Source: a virus. From it: a DNA stretch of 41,618 bases. The translations under genes and the position numbers were made by a program. The stretch is from positions 1 to 41,618 of IMG/VR virus record IMGVR_UViG_3300033388_004708. One strand, written 5' to 3'. A model generated the notes under the pieces. It was not told where the DNA came from, made no database searches, and worked only from the letters and a program-made list of their open reading frames with translations. Positions 32,195 to 39,651 of this stretch are shown piece by piece. Positions within the stretch are counted from its first letter, which is position 1; the number at the start of each line of letters is the position of its first letter.

Positions 32195-32391
32195 GCGAAA
32201 AGAAAATAGTCCTAGATCCTAATAGTCCTTTTAAAGGTCTGGAAAGAGTCAAAGCCAGAATAGAAAGCCTGGAAAGTACTATCGACTTTTACCGTAAAAT
32301 GGTAGTTGAGTATAAAGATATTGTAGATACTCAGGATAAAATCATAAAAACCTACGAGGATACCTATGGAAAACTTATCAACAAAGGATAA
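32191..32391 (+). CDS. Small coiled-coil protein, unknown
   Basis: A 66-aa protein with GAGGAGG upstream. Residues 17-60 form one continuous charged helix with heptad-like spacing (RVKARIESLESTIDFYRKMV...), suggesting a dimeric coiled coil. The last 26 bases overlap the next gene. Function unknown. Confidence 0.6.
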   Translation: MSEKKIVLDPNSPFKGLERVKARIESLESTIDFYRKMVVEYKDIVDTQDKIIKTYEDTYGKLINKG

Positions 32392-32581
32392 ACTTAGGGA
32401 GGAAGTAGAAAGAGAAACGGAAAAGTTTCTATCCCAAGGAGGAGAAATTAGTAAAGCTCCTCCTCAAGAGGCCCCGGCTATTTTTGAATCTTGTGATCGT
32501 TTATTACTTTCTGACGATCTTCAAGCGGAGAAATTAGATACTATTTTAAATATTCTTGTTATAGAGAATTGTATTGATTAA
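32366..32581 (+). CDS. Small acidic helical protein, unknown
   Basis: A 71-aa protein with many Glu and Asp, starting inside the previous gene with GAGG upstream. No motif. Confidence 0.55.
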   Translation: MENLSTKDKLREEVERETEKFLSQGGEISKAPPQEAPAIFESCDRLLLSDDLQAEKLDTILNILVIENCID

Positions 32582-32601
32582 TTTTATAAAGGAGAAATTT
32601 T

Positions 32602-32823
32602 ATGAGTGAGAAAAATAAAAGAATGGGCATCGTAAAGAGTATTAATCTTCGAGCCGCTATTTTTGAAGTTGAAGAAGATGTTACAGAGGAGGAACTCTTA
32701 GATTATGTTTATGGCTTAGATGAAAGATATACAGGTGCTACAATAATTAAAAGTACGGCTTTTACATCTTTTGAATGGACAAGAAAGGAAGTAGGAAAAA
32801 AATATTTTATAGTAGTCCCCTAA
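32602..32823 (+). CDS. Last gene of the first early operon, unknown
   Basis: A 73-aa protein with an excellent AAAGGAG site. Strand-helix pattern (RAAIFEVEEDVTEEELLDYVYGLDE). After it comes a 167-base gap with an inverted repeat and a promoter. Unrecognised. Confidence 0.6.
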   Translation: MSEKNKRMGIVKSINLRAAIFEVEEDVTEEELLDYVYGLDERYTGATIIKSTAFTSFEWTRKEVGKKYFIVVP

Positions 32824-32836
32824 ACCTTCTATCCCT

Positions 32837-32869
32837 TGGCATAGATCTTGTTTACCTAAAACTATGCCA
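32837..32869. terminator. Inverted repeat after the early operon
   Basis: TGGCATAG (32837-32844) pairs perfectly with CTATGCCA (32862-32869), with a 17-base loop. No U-tract follows (the flank is A-rich), so it may be an operator or a weak terminator. Confidence 0.4.
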
Positions 32870-32909
32870 TAAAACCAAAAACAATATATTAAAAGATTTT
32901 ACTTTGTTC

Positions 32910-32937
32910 TTGCATTCTTTTTCCATTCATGTATAAT
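32910..32937 (+). promoter_or_regulatory. Rightward promoter for the regulatory/recombination operon
   Basis: TTGCAT (32910-32915), 16 bases, then a perfect TATAAT (32932-32937). The -35 matches only its TTG. The 11-mer TTCTTGCATTC at 32907 is also present at 28121 in the control region. It is 53 bases before the next gene, with no gene between. Confidence 0.6.
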
Positions 32938-32990
32938 TAGAGACATAGACTTAAATTAACCAAAAACATAACCCTTTCATCCTACCAAAT

Positions 32991-33404
32991 ATGCCTCCTA
33001 GCAAAAATTCCCATCTCAAACGTGACCGTACGATAGTCTCTATCGGCCTCTCATATCAAGAACTGGCTGAACTCTATAGGCTACTATATGAATGCGGTAT
33101 AACGGTCCAAAATCAGCCATATACCAGTGTTATCTTAATGACTCTCCGTTCCCTTATAAAAACAACTCTCCATCGACAAAATCTCAAACGCCTTACACCC
33201 GAGGAGGCCCACACACTTCTTAAAAAACTCAATCCAAAAGTAAAATCCCTCGGAGCAATAGAAAATATCTTCGCTGGTGAACTAATCCCTGATGATTCTG
33301 ATAGTACAGAAGACGCAATTAAAAGAGAGATCGAAGAACGTATCCAAAAACGCTCAGAAGAGGGCAACAATGCTATAGATATCCTAAGAGGTGATGATGA
33401 TTAA
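32991..33404 (+). CDS. Ribbon-helix-helix-like candidate DNA-binding protein
   Basis: A 137-aa protein. Residues 13-55 (RTIVSIGLSYQELAELYRLL, then ITVQNQPYTSVILMTLRSLI) read as a strand, helix, turn and helix, as in ribbon-helix-helix regulators. The C-terminus is an acidic coiled coil. The small protein at 34312 has a very similar core, suggesting duplication. First gene behind its own promoter, with no Shine-Dalgarno sequence upstream of the ATG. A regulator is plausible but not certain. Confidence 0.6.
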   Translation: MPPSKNSHLKRDRTIVSIGLSYQELAELYRLLYECGITVQNQPYTSVILMTLRSLIKTTLHRQNLKRLTPEEAHTLLKKLNPKVKSLGAIENIFAGELIPDDSDSTEDAIKREIEERIQKRSEEGNNAIDILRGDDD

Positions 33405-33762
33405 GAAGACTTTGTGGTTAGGCAGTACAAAACTTTCTGTATCTCATATAGAAGGTGAGATTAACTATCCTTTTGAAATACGTCATAATGTTTATCAAAA
33501 TGGAGTATGTTTACAGACTGATCTTATTGAAAATTTTGACCCCATAGAAGAAATTCCAAAACCAGAACCTAAATTCAAAGTAGGTGATTATGTTAGAGTT
33601 GTTAAACAAGTATTAGATTTTACATTCCTTGCCAGTACTATTGGTATCATCAGTAAGGTTACTTTAAAACCGAATTTGAAATACTCCTATATTGTTAAAG
33701 CCTACAACGATTATTGGTATTACAAAGAATCCCAACTAGAAGACCCCAAAAACCCGCAATAG
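33397..33762 (+). CDS. SH3-like beta-barrel protein, unknown
   Basis: A 121-aa protein from ATG 33397, favoured by AAGAGG six bases upstream; GTG 33391 and ATG 33394 are alternatives in frame. The C-terminal 60 residues (KFKVGDYVRVVKQ ... TIGIISKV ... YIVKAYNDYWYYKESQLE) look like a small SH3/KOW-type barrel. It overlaps the previous gene. Function unknown. Confidence 0.6.
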   Translation: MIKKTLWLGSTKLSVSHIEGEINYPFEIRHNVYQNGVCLQTDLIENFDPIEEIPKPEPKFKVGDYVRVVKQVLDFTFLASTIGIISKVTLKPNLKYSYIVKAYNDYWYYKESQLEDPKNPQ

Positions 33763-33819
33763 GCCAAAGGTAGTTGCCTAATTTTAAAATCTACCTATAA
33801 AAACCATCTCACAAAGCCA

Positions 33820-34218
33820 ATGACCAAGAAACTTGAAATCAATGTAAAAGCGAAGGATTCAAAAGGCGAAGCCTATGAACTCATAGTCCCTTATGAAATT
33901 GACGAAACAGTTGCAGATAATGTAGTTCGTTTCGGGGAAAAAACAATCCTTTATAATCTCGAAGTTCGTATCCGAGGGGCTGTACAAGCCCATGTCCGGA
34001 AAGCGGTAGAGACTGCAAAAGCCGTTAACGATGTGATTGTCATCAATGAAGCCCTCGTAGCTGATGCTATGGAATCTTTCAAACTCCCTGATGGATCGAG
34101 AAGGAAATTAACTGCTACTGAAAAGATCATGCGAGAAATCGCTAAACTCTCCCCTGATGAAAAGAAAGAACTTGATGGTCTTACAGGTGAAGAGGAAGTT
34201 GAAGAGGAAGAAGTCTAA
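33820..34218 (+). CDS. Charged protein with acidic tail, unknown
   Basis: A 132-aa protein. Beta start (KLEINVKAKDSKGEAYELIV), a middle helix, and a C-terminus of repeated Glu (GEEEVEEEEV). No Shine-Dalgarno sequence precedes the ATG, as for 32991. It lies just before the switch-like hairpin region. No motif recognised. Confidence 0.65.
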   Translation: MTKKLEINVKAKDSKGEAYELIVPYEIDETVADNVVRFGEKTILYNLEVRIRGAVQAHVRKAVETAKAVNDVIVINEALVADAMESFKLPDGSRRKLTATEKIMREIAKLSPDEKKELDGLTGEEEVEEEEV

Positions 34219-34232
34219 CCTATAACCCTAAA

Positions 34233-34297
34233 GGCTGGCTATCCTGTTCTTCGTTGCGATAGGAAAGATCCTATTGAATAGGATGGTTGGTCTTTTT
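34233..34297 (+). promoter_or_regulatory. Switch-like RNA: two alternative hairpins ending in a terminator
   Basis: GGCTGGCTATCCT (34233-34245) can pair along its full 13 bases, using several G-U pairs, with AGGATGGTTGGTC (34280-34292), followed by TTTTT. That makes a terminator enclosing an inner ATAGGA/TCCTAT hairpin. Alternatively TATCCT (34240-34245) pairs with ATAGGA (34259-34264), and ATCCTAT (34268-34274) with ATAGGAT (34278-34284). The two folds exclude each other. Confidence 0.55.
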
Positions 34298-34311
34298 AAA
34301 ATAAAATTATT

Positions 34312-34491
34312 ATGGCTACTTGTAAGAAGCGAAAAATTGAAAAAACTTTTTATACCTTAAATCTTACCCAAGAAGAATTTAGTAATCTTTATGAAGTATT
34401 ATTACGCTACACTAAAAATTTTTATCCGAATGCGTGTTCAGAAACCACTGCTATCAAAACTATTTATGCTGCCTTATTTACCCAACTATGA
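34312..34491 (+). CDS. Small paralog of the ribbon-helix-helix-like protein
   Basis: A 59-codon frame starting 15 bases after the hairpin T-run. FYTLNLTQEEFSNLYEVLLR aligns with IVSIGLSYQELAELYRLLYE of the protein at 32991, including L-[ST]-x-[QE]-E-x-x-x-L-Y. Its TGA overlaps the nuclease ATG. There is no clear Shine-Dalgarno sequence. A small regulator is plausible. Confidence 0.55.
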   Translation: MATCKKRKIEKTFYTLNLTQEEFSNLYEVLLRYTKNFYPNACSETTAIKTIYAALFTQL

Positions 34492-35468
34492 AAACCCTAA
34501 CAGACATAAACACTTTCTCAAATTCCCGTCTCAACGTAATTCGTTCCTGCTACAGGAAATATTATCTATCCTATATCCTTGGTTGGACAAGAGAAGGTTT
34601 TTCCCCTGCTCCTGCATTTGGAAAGGCTTTTCATGATGCGTTGGATAACTTTTTCAACTGTTTAAAGAATAACGAAAAGCATTATGCTTTTAATGATACG
34701 TTAGAAGAACTTCCTGAAATTTGGGAAAACTCCGGTCTACCTACAGATCCATTCGAGCAAGATTCCCTAGGTTTCCGGAATTATGAAAATCTTGTAGCTA
34801 TTTTAACCCACTGGTATGATTCAAATTTAAATTGGCTCGAACTTATCGAACCTATTGCCTCAGAAAAGGAATTCATAGTAGACTTCCAGGATCTTAATTT
34901 CCTAATAGGTAAGCTCGATTTAGTCTATCGCCTTAAAGCTGATGGAAAAATTTATATCCTAGAACACAAAACATCTTCATCATATGCAAAAGACTACGGT
35001 CTTCAATACAAAGCAATCCACAATTGGCAAGATGACCCACAAGTCCATCAATACGCCTATGCAGGTAGAATGCTTTATGGATCAGACTTCGGTGGAATTA
35101 CAATGAACCTGAATCTTGTTCATAAAACGGTTAGGAAAACTATCAGACAGCCGATTTTATTTATCGACGAGAGTTTAGAAGATTGGTATAATGCTACGCA
35201 ATTTTACATTAATCAAGTCCTTCCGGGAGAATTAATAACTAATGAAAATGCCTGGACTAACAATTTCCCAAAAAATCAATCAACTTGTTGGGGAATGTAT
35301 GGCTCTTGTCCTTATCTTAATATCTGTCGAACCTGCCTTCCTATTGAATCCTTTGACAAAGATTCTATCCCAGAGGGCTTTATTCAAAAAGATGGTTCTA
35401 AGGGGTTGATCATATCTGATGAGATGAAAATGGAAATCTTAAAGAGGTATAATAGAGATGAAAAGTGA
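34488..35468 (+). CDS. PD-(D/E)XK nuclease (RecB/Cas4-like)
   Basis: A 326-aa protein from ATG 34488, chosen because it overlaps the preceding stop; a GTG at 34434 would add 18 residues inside the previous gene. The nuclease core shows His49, Asp144 in GKLDLVY, Glu159-x-Lys161 in LEHKTSS and the QVHQYAY helix. One Cys near residue 21 plus a C-terminal Cys group (CWGMYGSCPYLNICRTC) match the iron-sulphur pattern of AddB/Cas4-type exonucleases. It lies two kilobases before the Sak4-like gene and probably makes single-stranded ends for recombination. It overlaps the next gene by 11 bases. Confidence 0.8.
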   Translation: MKTLTDINTFSNSRLNVIRSCYRKYYLSYILGWTREGFSPAPAFGKAFHDALDNFFNCLKNNEKHYAFNDTLEELPEIWENSGLPTDPFEQDSLGFRNYENLVAILTHWYDSNLNWLELIEPIASEKEFIVDFQDLNFLIGKLDLVYRLKADGKIYILEHKTSSSYAKDYGLQYKAIHNWQDDPQVHQYAYAGRMLYGSDFGGITMNLNLVHKTVRKTIRQPILFIDESLEDWYNATQFYINQVLPGELITNENAWTNNFPKNQSTCWGMYGSCPYLNICRTCLPIESFDKDSIPEGFIQKDGSKGLIISDEMKMEILKRYNRDEK

Positions 35469-35688
35469 AACATTGGTAAAAGCTAAGAAACTTTCTGAAC
35501 GGATAGAGGATTTAAGTTATTTAAAGAAACAAAGCACGGATTACCTTTCTTTACATACGGCAACAAGAAATTTAGTAGCTACAAAGGCTTTTGATACAAC
35601 ACAACTTCTTAGAACTGTCAAGTTACTAACATTAGCCGAAATTGGTGTACAGCTTAAAAAAGCTCAACAAGAATTTGAGGAATTATGA
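35458..35688 (+). CDS. Small helical protein, unknown
   Basis: A 76-aa helical Lys/Leu-rich protein with AGAGG upstream. It overlaps the nuclease stop and the next ATG. It could be an accessory of the nuclease by position. Unrecognised. Confidence 0.6.
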   Translation: MKSETLVKAKKLSERIEDLSYLKKQSTDYLSLHTATRNLVATKAFDTTQLLRTVKLLTLAEIGVQLKKAQQEFEEL

Positions 35689-36017
35689 AACCCTCCACAC
35701 ACAGAACCTTATTAGGTTCTATTAGAAAATGGGAACTGATTGTAGAAGGTAAGAAAAGAGATGGTGGTGTCAGTGATTGCCCTTTATGTGTACGATTTTA
35801 TGATAATATTCCTCAGTGTGAGGATTGTCCAGTAAAGAAAAAAGTAGGTTATCCTGGTTGCCGTAGAACACCTTGGGCAGTTTGGCATGGTTATATGGGT
35901 TATCGATTATCTGACTACGCCTCAACACCAAAAGCAAAAGAACTCGCACAAGCTGAAGTAGATTTCTTAAAATCTCTCTTACCAAAGAGAAAACTAAGTA
36001 TGAAGAGGAGAAGATGA
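35685..36017 (+). CDS. Cys-rich paralog family member 1
   Basis: A 110-aa protein. Order of elements: helix LLGSIRKWELIV, CPLC (residues about 32-35), CEDCPV (45-50), C and TPW, then LAQAEVDFLKSLLPKRK. The same order is found at 36261 and 39648. Four to five Cys suggest a zinc knuckle. The family occurs as small unknown proteins in other phages as I recall it. It may act near the recombination genes. Confidence 0.7.
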   Translation: MKPSTHRTLLGSIRKWELIVEGKKRDGGVSDCPLCVRFYDNIPQCEDCPVKKKVGYPGCRRTPWAVWHGYMGYRLSDYASTPKAKELAQAEVDFLKSLLPKRKLSMKRRR

Positions 36018-36277
36018 ACAAGCCTAAACGCCCAAACCCTAAAAAAGATCGCTCAGTCCGAAGATCTCGTAAAGATCCTCGTAAGTTCAAACTACCTTAT
36101 AACCCTTATGTCCATTTGAAGAATAGGAAGGTGAAGTTGGAAAAGAGGGATGAAATTGTGGAAAAAATCGAAGAGGCAAAACTCCGTCAGCTAAAGAAAC
36201 AGTTATACTTTGGTAAGCATTATGGAGCAAGCGTAAAAATTTTAAAAGAATTTATTAAAAATGAAACCAAAAATTAA
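36014..36277 (+). CDS. Very basic protein, nucleic-acid-binding candidate
   Basis: An 87-aa protein with Lys and Arg making up well over a third of residues (KRPNPKKDRSVRRSRKDPRK at the start, then a helix). Starts after GAGGAG. Likely binds nucleic acid nonspecifically. No family. Confidence 0.6.
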   Translation: MNKPKRPNPKKDRSVRRSRKDPRKFKLPYNPYVHLKNRKVKLEKRDEIVEKIEEAKLRQLKKQLYFGKHYGASVKILKEFIKNETKN

Positions 36278-36599
36278 AACCGCCCTCCTCCAAGCAATCA
36301 AGCAATGGGAAGGTTATAGAGATGGGGAGTTAGATCAAAATGATGCAACTTGCCCTCTTTGTAATATAGGTGGAAACTGTAGCTTTTGTCCTGTAGCAAC
36401 TGAGACAGACTCCCTAATAGAAGATTGCGCTGATACACCTTACCAGAATTGGGAAGGTTATTGGGATGGCAAACCTGAAGATGAGGAAGACGACTTTTCA
36501 CACCTTGTAACAACCAACGAAGAACGTTCCTTAGCTCAAGCAGAGATTGATTTCCTAAAATCCTTACTCCCTAAAGAAGATGAAAGTAAAAGCTGTTAG
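36261..36599 (+). CDS. Cys-rich paralog family member 2
   Basis: A 112-aa protein with LLQAIKQWEGY, CPLC, CSFCPV, DCADTPY and LAQAEIDFLKSLLPK in the same order as member 1. Between the Cys part and the C-terminal helix lies an acidic insert (PEDEEDDFS). The start lacks a clear ribosome site and overlaps the previous gene by 17 bases. Probably zinc-binding, function unknown. Confidence 0.7.
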   Translation: MKPKIKTALLQAIKQWEGYRDGELDQNDATCPLCNIGGNCSFCPVATETDSLIEDCADTPYQNWEGYWDGKPEDEEDDFSHLVTTNEERSLAQAEIDFLKSLLPKEDESKSC

Positions 36600-36855
36600 G
36601 CTCACTGATTTTATCAGTATTGATAAACGTCCAAAATTTAAAAGAGTGTCAGAAAGACCTGCAACAGGCCAATTTATAGCTATTTGGTCTTATAAAAGAA
36701 TTCCTTGGTGTAATACTTATAAATGGGAAGGTAATAAATTATTTCAATATCATGAACATGATGATAAATGGTATATTGTCGAAGATAAAGAATTCTTGGG
36801 CTTTGTTCCTGAAAACATTAAACTTAACTTTATTATTATAACCCCTAAAAGATGA
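36580..36855 (+). CDS. Small basic beta-rich protein, unknown
   Basis: A 91-aa protein with many aromatic residues (QFIAIWSYKRIPWCNTYKWEG, then YHEHDDKWYIVED). Beta-rich. Its TGA overlaps the next ATG. Unrecognised. Confidence 0.55.
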   Translation: MKVKAVRLTDFISIDKRPKFKRVSERPATGQFIAIWSYKRIPWCNTYKWEGNKLFQYHEHDDKWYIVEDKEFLGFVPENIKLNFIIITPKR

Positions 36856-36956
36856 AAAAACCAAATAAACCAACCCTCAAAGATAATCGTCTAGGCTGGA
36901 CCATAGCAATTCTTTTTGGATTGTATATATTAATGTGTATCGTACAGGGGATGTAG
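36852..36956 (+). CDS. Tiny membrane protein (34 aa)
   Basis: A 34-codon frame overlapping the previous stop by four bases and ending directly at the next ATG. A basic start (KKPNKPTLKDNRLGW) leads to one hydrophobic helix (TIAILFGLYILMCIV). Coding is supported by the overlaps. Function unknown. Confidence 0.5.
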   Translation: MKKPNKPTLKDNRLGWTIAILFGLYILMCIVQGM

Positions 36957-37757
36957 ATGAACATAAAAAATGCTCAAGATTCAACCCCAAAGGTAGAGAG
37001 GATCTTCCTCCTTGGTCAAAATGGAACGGGAAAGACCTCTCAAATCTTAACCCTTCCAGGTAAGACCTTCTGTTTCCTCTTCGATCCAGGAGCAGTTAAG
37101 GCTATTGAAGGAGCGGATATAGATTATACAACGTATTTTCATGATATCCTTGATCTAACTCCCAAAGGGATTACAAAATCCGGTTCAGTTACCCCAAGAA
37201 GTATCACAAAGGTAGAAGACCCTCATGCTTATAATGATTACGCAAGAGATTTTATTGATTTAATAAATGATAAGACTTTTGAATCTTATGATAACATCTG
37301 TCTAGATAATACAACAATGTTATCTTCTTGTATTATGGATCAAATACTCTTCCAGGCTCGTCGTTTCGGTCAACAACCTGAAATCGGTGATTATGCAACA
37401 TTATCAATCACCCTTCTTAAGGTAGTTAGAACCCTTGTGGCCCTGGATAAAAACATTATCCTCATAGGTCATGATGATTATTTCCAGGATGACAAAACAA
37501 AAAGAATTGCTAATCATCCTATCTTAGTAGGAGCCTTAAAGACTCAGTTACCTTTATTGTTCAATAATGTCCTAAGGTGTGAGATGGAAGAAAAAGCCGG
37601 AAAACTTCGCTACTTTGTAGAAGCTGTGAAATATGACAAAGCGAAATATATCAGAACTTCCATCAAAAACCCTTCCTCCCGAATCGATGTAACAATCGAC
37701 GATTTCAAAAACCCTACTGAGTATGGACTTGGTAAATTATTAGGACTAGGAAAATGA
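36957..37757 (+). CDS. Sak4-like RecA-fold ATPase, ssDNA annealing candidate
   Basis: A 266-aa P-loop protein. Walker A is GQNGTGKTS (residues 20-28). FESYDNICLDNTTMLSS near 105-121 is the Walker B strand. RFGQQPEIGDY and TLVALDKNIILIGHDDYF fit the AAA_24/Sak4 family, which phages use to anneal single-stranded DNA or assist recombination. It is near the DUF669-like and nuclease genes, a usual Sak4 neighbourhood. It starts after CAGGGG. The ATPase call is strong. Confidence 0.8.
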   Translation: MNIKNAQDSTPKVERIFLLGQNGTGKTSQILTLPGKTFCFLFDPGAVKAIEGADIDYTTYFHDILDLTPKGITKSGSVTPRSITKVEDPHAYNDYARDFIDLINDKTFESYDNICLDNTTMLSSCIMDQILFQARRFGQQPEIGDYATLSITLLKVVRTLVALDKNIILIGHDDYFQDDKTKRIANHPILVGALKTQLPLLFNNVLRCEMEEKAGKLRYFVEAVKYDKAKYIRTSIKNPSSRIDVTIDDFKNPTEYGLGKLLGLGK

Positions 37758-37930
37758 AAATAAGAATATTTGATTGTTCTTTATCAACTAAACATTTGTT
37801 AGAAGGACAAATAGAAAATTGTCTTGAGGAATTATATAAAAATTTTCCTAAACCTCGCATACTTGATAGAAAACAATCTATTAGTAGTAGTGATAGGGTA
37901 ATAATTTCAATCTGGTATACGGAGAGATAA
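37754..37930 (+). CDS. Small protein (58 aa), unknown
   Basis: A 58-codon frame with an ATG overlapping the Sak4-like stop. Mixed charge, with CSLSTKHLLEGQIENCLEEL as a helix and a C-terminal strand (RVIISIWYT). Coding is supported by overlap and by one base of spacing to the next gene. Unrecognised. Confidence 0.55.
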   Translation: MKIRIFDCSLSTKHLLEGQIENCLEELYKNFPKPRILDRKQSISSSDRVIISIWYTER

Positions 37931-37931
37931 G

Positions 37932-38159
37932 ATGCCAAAAAGATATATGCAGAGAAGGAAATTTAAGTTTTTGGGTTATCGTGGTGAACCTTATTATGGA
38001 GAAGGGGTATTTACAAAAGGACTCTTATATAAATTTAGCGGACTTAGAAGATACCCTTATGTTTTTAGATGGAAAGGTACTTTGCCAGATGCAGTTTTTA
38101 TCGACGATAGTAAAAATGATCAATATGAAGAACTCCAATATTTCAAAGAAATCCTATGA
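37932..38159 (+). CDS. Small basic aromatic-rich protein, unknown
   Basis: A 75-aa protein with GGAGAG upstream. Tyr, Phe and Lys-rich (RKFKFLGYRGEPYYGEGVFT), beta-rich. Overlaps the next ATG by four bases. Unrecognised. Confidence 0.6.
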   Translation: MPKRYMQRRKFKFLGYRGEPYYGEGVFTKGLLYKFSGLRRYPYVFRWKGTLPDAVFIDDSKNDQYEELQYFKEIL

Positions 38160-38485
38160 AACACAAATTCGACGTATCCCTAATAGAAAATTGGCGTTGT
38201 GTATCTGATCCAGTAGAAGAGGCCATACCTCGTCAACTTAAATCAACATACATAGAAGGTTTTATCTACGAACATCCTGATTATAAAGATGGCTCACCTA
38301 TTCGAACCTACGCAGTTGTGTTAGCTAAGAAGAAACTAATCTTCACGGCTTCAGGAGATATCCATGCACTTGGAAAAGTAGATCCGGTCTATAAGGATTT
38401 TGCCTTAAAACACCTCCCTGATTGGGATGAAAACGAACCTATTCAATCTTGGTCGCAAGAAGAGATTGATGATTTAGTTAATTGA
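38156..38485 (+). CDS. Unknown protein
   Basis: A 109-aa protein with beta strands (TYIEGFIYEHPDYKDG, TYAVVLAKKKLIFTASG) and an acidic C-terminus. Situated between the Sak4-like and DUF669-like genes. No motif recognised. Confidence 0.65.
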   Translation: MKHKFDVSLIENWRCVSDPVEEAIPRQLKSTYIEGFIYEHPDYKDGSPIRTYAVVLAKKKLIFTASGDIHALGKVDPVYKDFALKHLPDWDENEPIQSWSQEEIDDLVN

Positions 38486-38502
38486 TTTTAAAAAGGAACC
38501 TA

Positions 38503-38718
38503 ATGAACGGAGAACAAAAATTTTGGTTATCTTGTTGGACTATTATTGCACTGGTTATTATCAGTATTTTAGGAAGTATTCTTCTTTATAGTGCTAGTGT
38601 TGATACAAAAGTAGCAAATTTAGTTAAAGAGGGCATCCATCCTATTGCTGCTAATTGTGCTATAAAAGACGATTTAGGTACTGAACCTATTTGTGTTCAA
38701 TGGACTACTAAAAATTAA
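38503..38718 (+). CDS. Small membrane protein
   Basis: A 71-aa protein; ATG 38503 is chosen over TTG 38482 because an AAGGAA site lies upstream. Residues about 8-30 are one hydrophobic helix (WTIIALVIISILGSILLYSA). The rest is soluble, with two Cys that could form a disulphide outside the cell. Function unknown. Confidence 0.6.
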   Translation: MNGEQKFWLSCWTIIALVIISILGSILLYSASVDTKVANLVKEGIHPIAANCAIKDDLGTEPICVQWTTKN

Positions 38719-38742
38719 TTACTTCCCTTTCTAAGATCTTAT

Positions 38743-38782
38743 ACCGTCTGAGATCCTAGAACAACCTTAAAAGACGGTTTTT
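38743..38782 (+). terminator. Hairpin with T-run before the DUF669-like gene
   Basis: ACCGTCT (38743-38749) pairs perfectly with AGACGGT (38772-38778) and is followed by TTTTT ending at 38782. The loop is 22 bases. It lies 17 bases before the next ATG, so it may be a partial terminator or attenuator. Confidence 0.55.
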
Positions 38783-38798
38783 CTAAGGAGAAAAATAA

Positions 38799-39206
38799 AT
38801 GCCTATTGTTGAATTACCGGCAGGTGCTTTGGATATTGTAGAGCCAAAGGCTGTACCGGAAGGAGATTATGAGCTTCAGATTATTAAATCAGAGCTTGTA
38901 AAATCTAGTAACGGCTTTCCTATGAATACTTTAACAGTTGTTATTGTAGAACATCAGGATGAAGCCTTACCTGTTTATGAACGCCTTAATCTTCCACGAG
39001 GGGGAGGCTATGAATGGGATCATCTTTTTATCTTAACTCTTCGACGAGCTTGTCAAGCATCCAGTGTTGAGATTTCTGATACAAATCCCCCTGTTTATGA
39101 CAGTGATGATTTTGCAGGACAAACATTTAAAGGTCGTTTAAATGTAGGAGCGGATCAAAATGGTGAACCTCAAAACCAAATCGTTTGGCCTAAGCTGAAA
39201 GACTAA
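38799..39206 (+). CDS. DUF669-like protein, ssDNA-binding candidate
   Basis: A 135-aa protein. EGDYELQIIKSELVKSSNG, then MNTLTVVIVE..., HLFILTLRRACQASS and GQTFKGRLNVGADQNGEPQNQIV follow the layout of DUF669 proteins, which have an OB-like fold and accompany Sak4-type recombinases. AAGGAG precedes the ATG. Probably coats ssDNA for the Sak4-like ATPase. The family call is by pattern. Confidence 0.7.
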   Translation: MPIVELPAGALDIVEPKAVPEGDYELQIIKSELVKSSNGFPMNTLTVVIVEHQDEALPVYERLNLPRGGGYEWDHLFILTLRRACQASSVEISDTNPPVYDSDDFAGQTFKGRLNVGADQNGEPQNQIVWPKLKD

Positions 39207-39250
39207 CCTTAAAAAGGGAGCCTAAAAAACTCCCTTGTTAATAGGAAATT

Positions 39251-39466
39251 ATGGCATATAAAACAGAAGAAGGAAAAAAGCGTACAACTCATATGATTTC
39301 GCAGGAGCTCTACGCAAGGGTTATGAGTACAAAAGTTCAGTATGGTTTGAAGTCTAAAGTTCATGAGACTCTTTGGAACTCTTTTATGGATTTACTAGAA
39401 GAGAATCCTACAGAGGTTTACACGGCTCTCTGGAATAATAATATTAAGGTGGTTATTGAGGAATGA
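39251..39466 (+). CDS. Small protein, possible ribbon-helix-helix
   Basis: A 71-aa protein. KRTTHMISQELYARVMSTKV, then a Gly turn and KSKVHETLWNSFMDLL, is a strand-helix-helix order. Well-placed AGGAAA upstream. A DNA-binding role is conceivable. Unrecognised otherwise. Confidence 0.55.
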   Translation: MAYKTEEGKKRTTHMISQELYARVMSTKVQYGLKSKVHETLWNSFMDLLEENPTEVYTALWNNNIKVVIEE

Positions 39467-39651
39467 AAACTCTCCCTGATCTTATTGAACCTTTTACATC
39501 TCTTTCAGATGATGAGCGTTGTGATCGTATAACCACCCTCAAAAGGAAACGCCTTATTAGGCAATTTGTGAAAGAGAAAAAGAAAATTAAAACTAAAACT
39601 AAACTCACCCTCCTTGCAGCAAAAATGAAAAATTTAGGGATTACTTTATGA
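39463..39651 (+). CDS. Small basic protein, unknown
   Basis: A 62-aa protein with a strongly basic centre (TLKRKRLIRQFVKEKKKIKT). Start overlaps the previous stop; GAGG upstream. Unrecognised. Confidence 0.55.
   Translation: MKTLPDLIEPFTSLSDDERCDRITTLKRKRLIRQFVKEKKKIKTKTKLTLLAAKMKNLGITL

Noticed and set aside
33765-33795. TAGGC/GCCTA hairpin after the SH3-like gene
   Set aside because: Only five base pairs with a weak T-run; not convincing as a terminator.
34434-34487. Upstream GTG start for the PD-(D/E)XK nuclease
   Set aside because: It would add 18 residues inside the preceding small gene. The ATG at 34488 overlaps that gene's stop, the usual pattern here.
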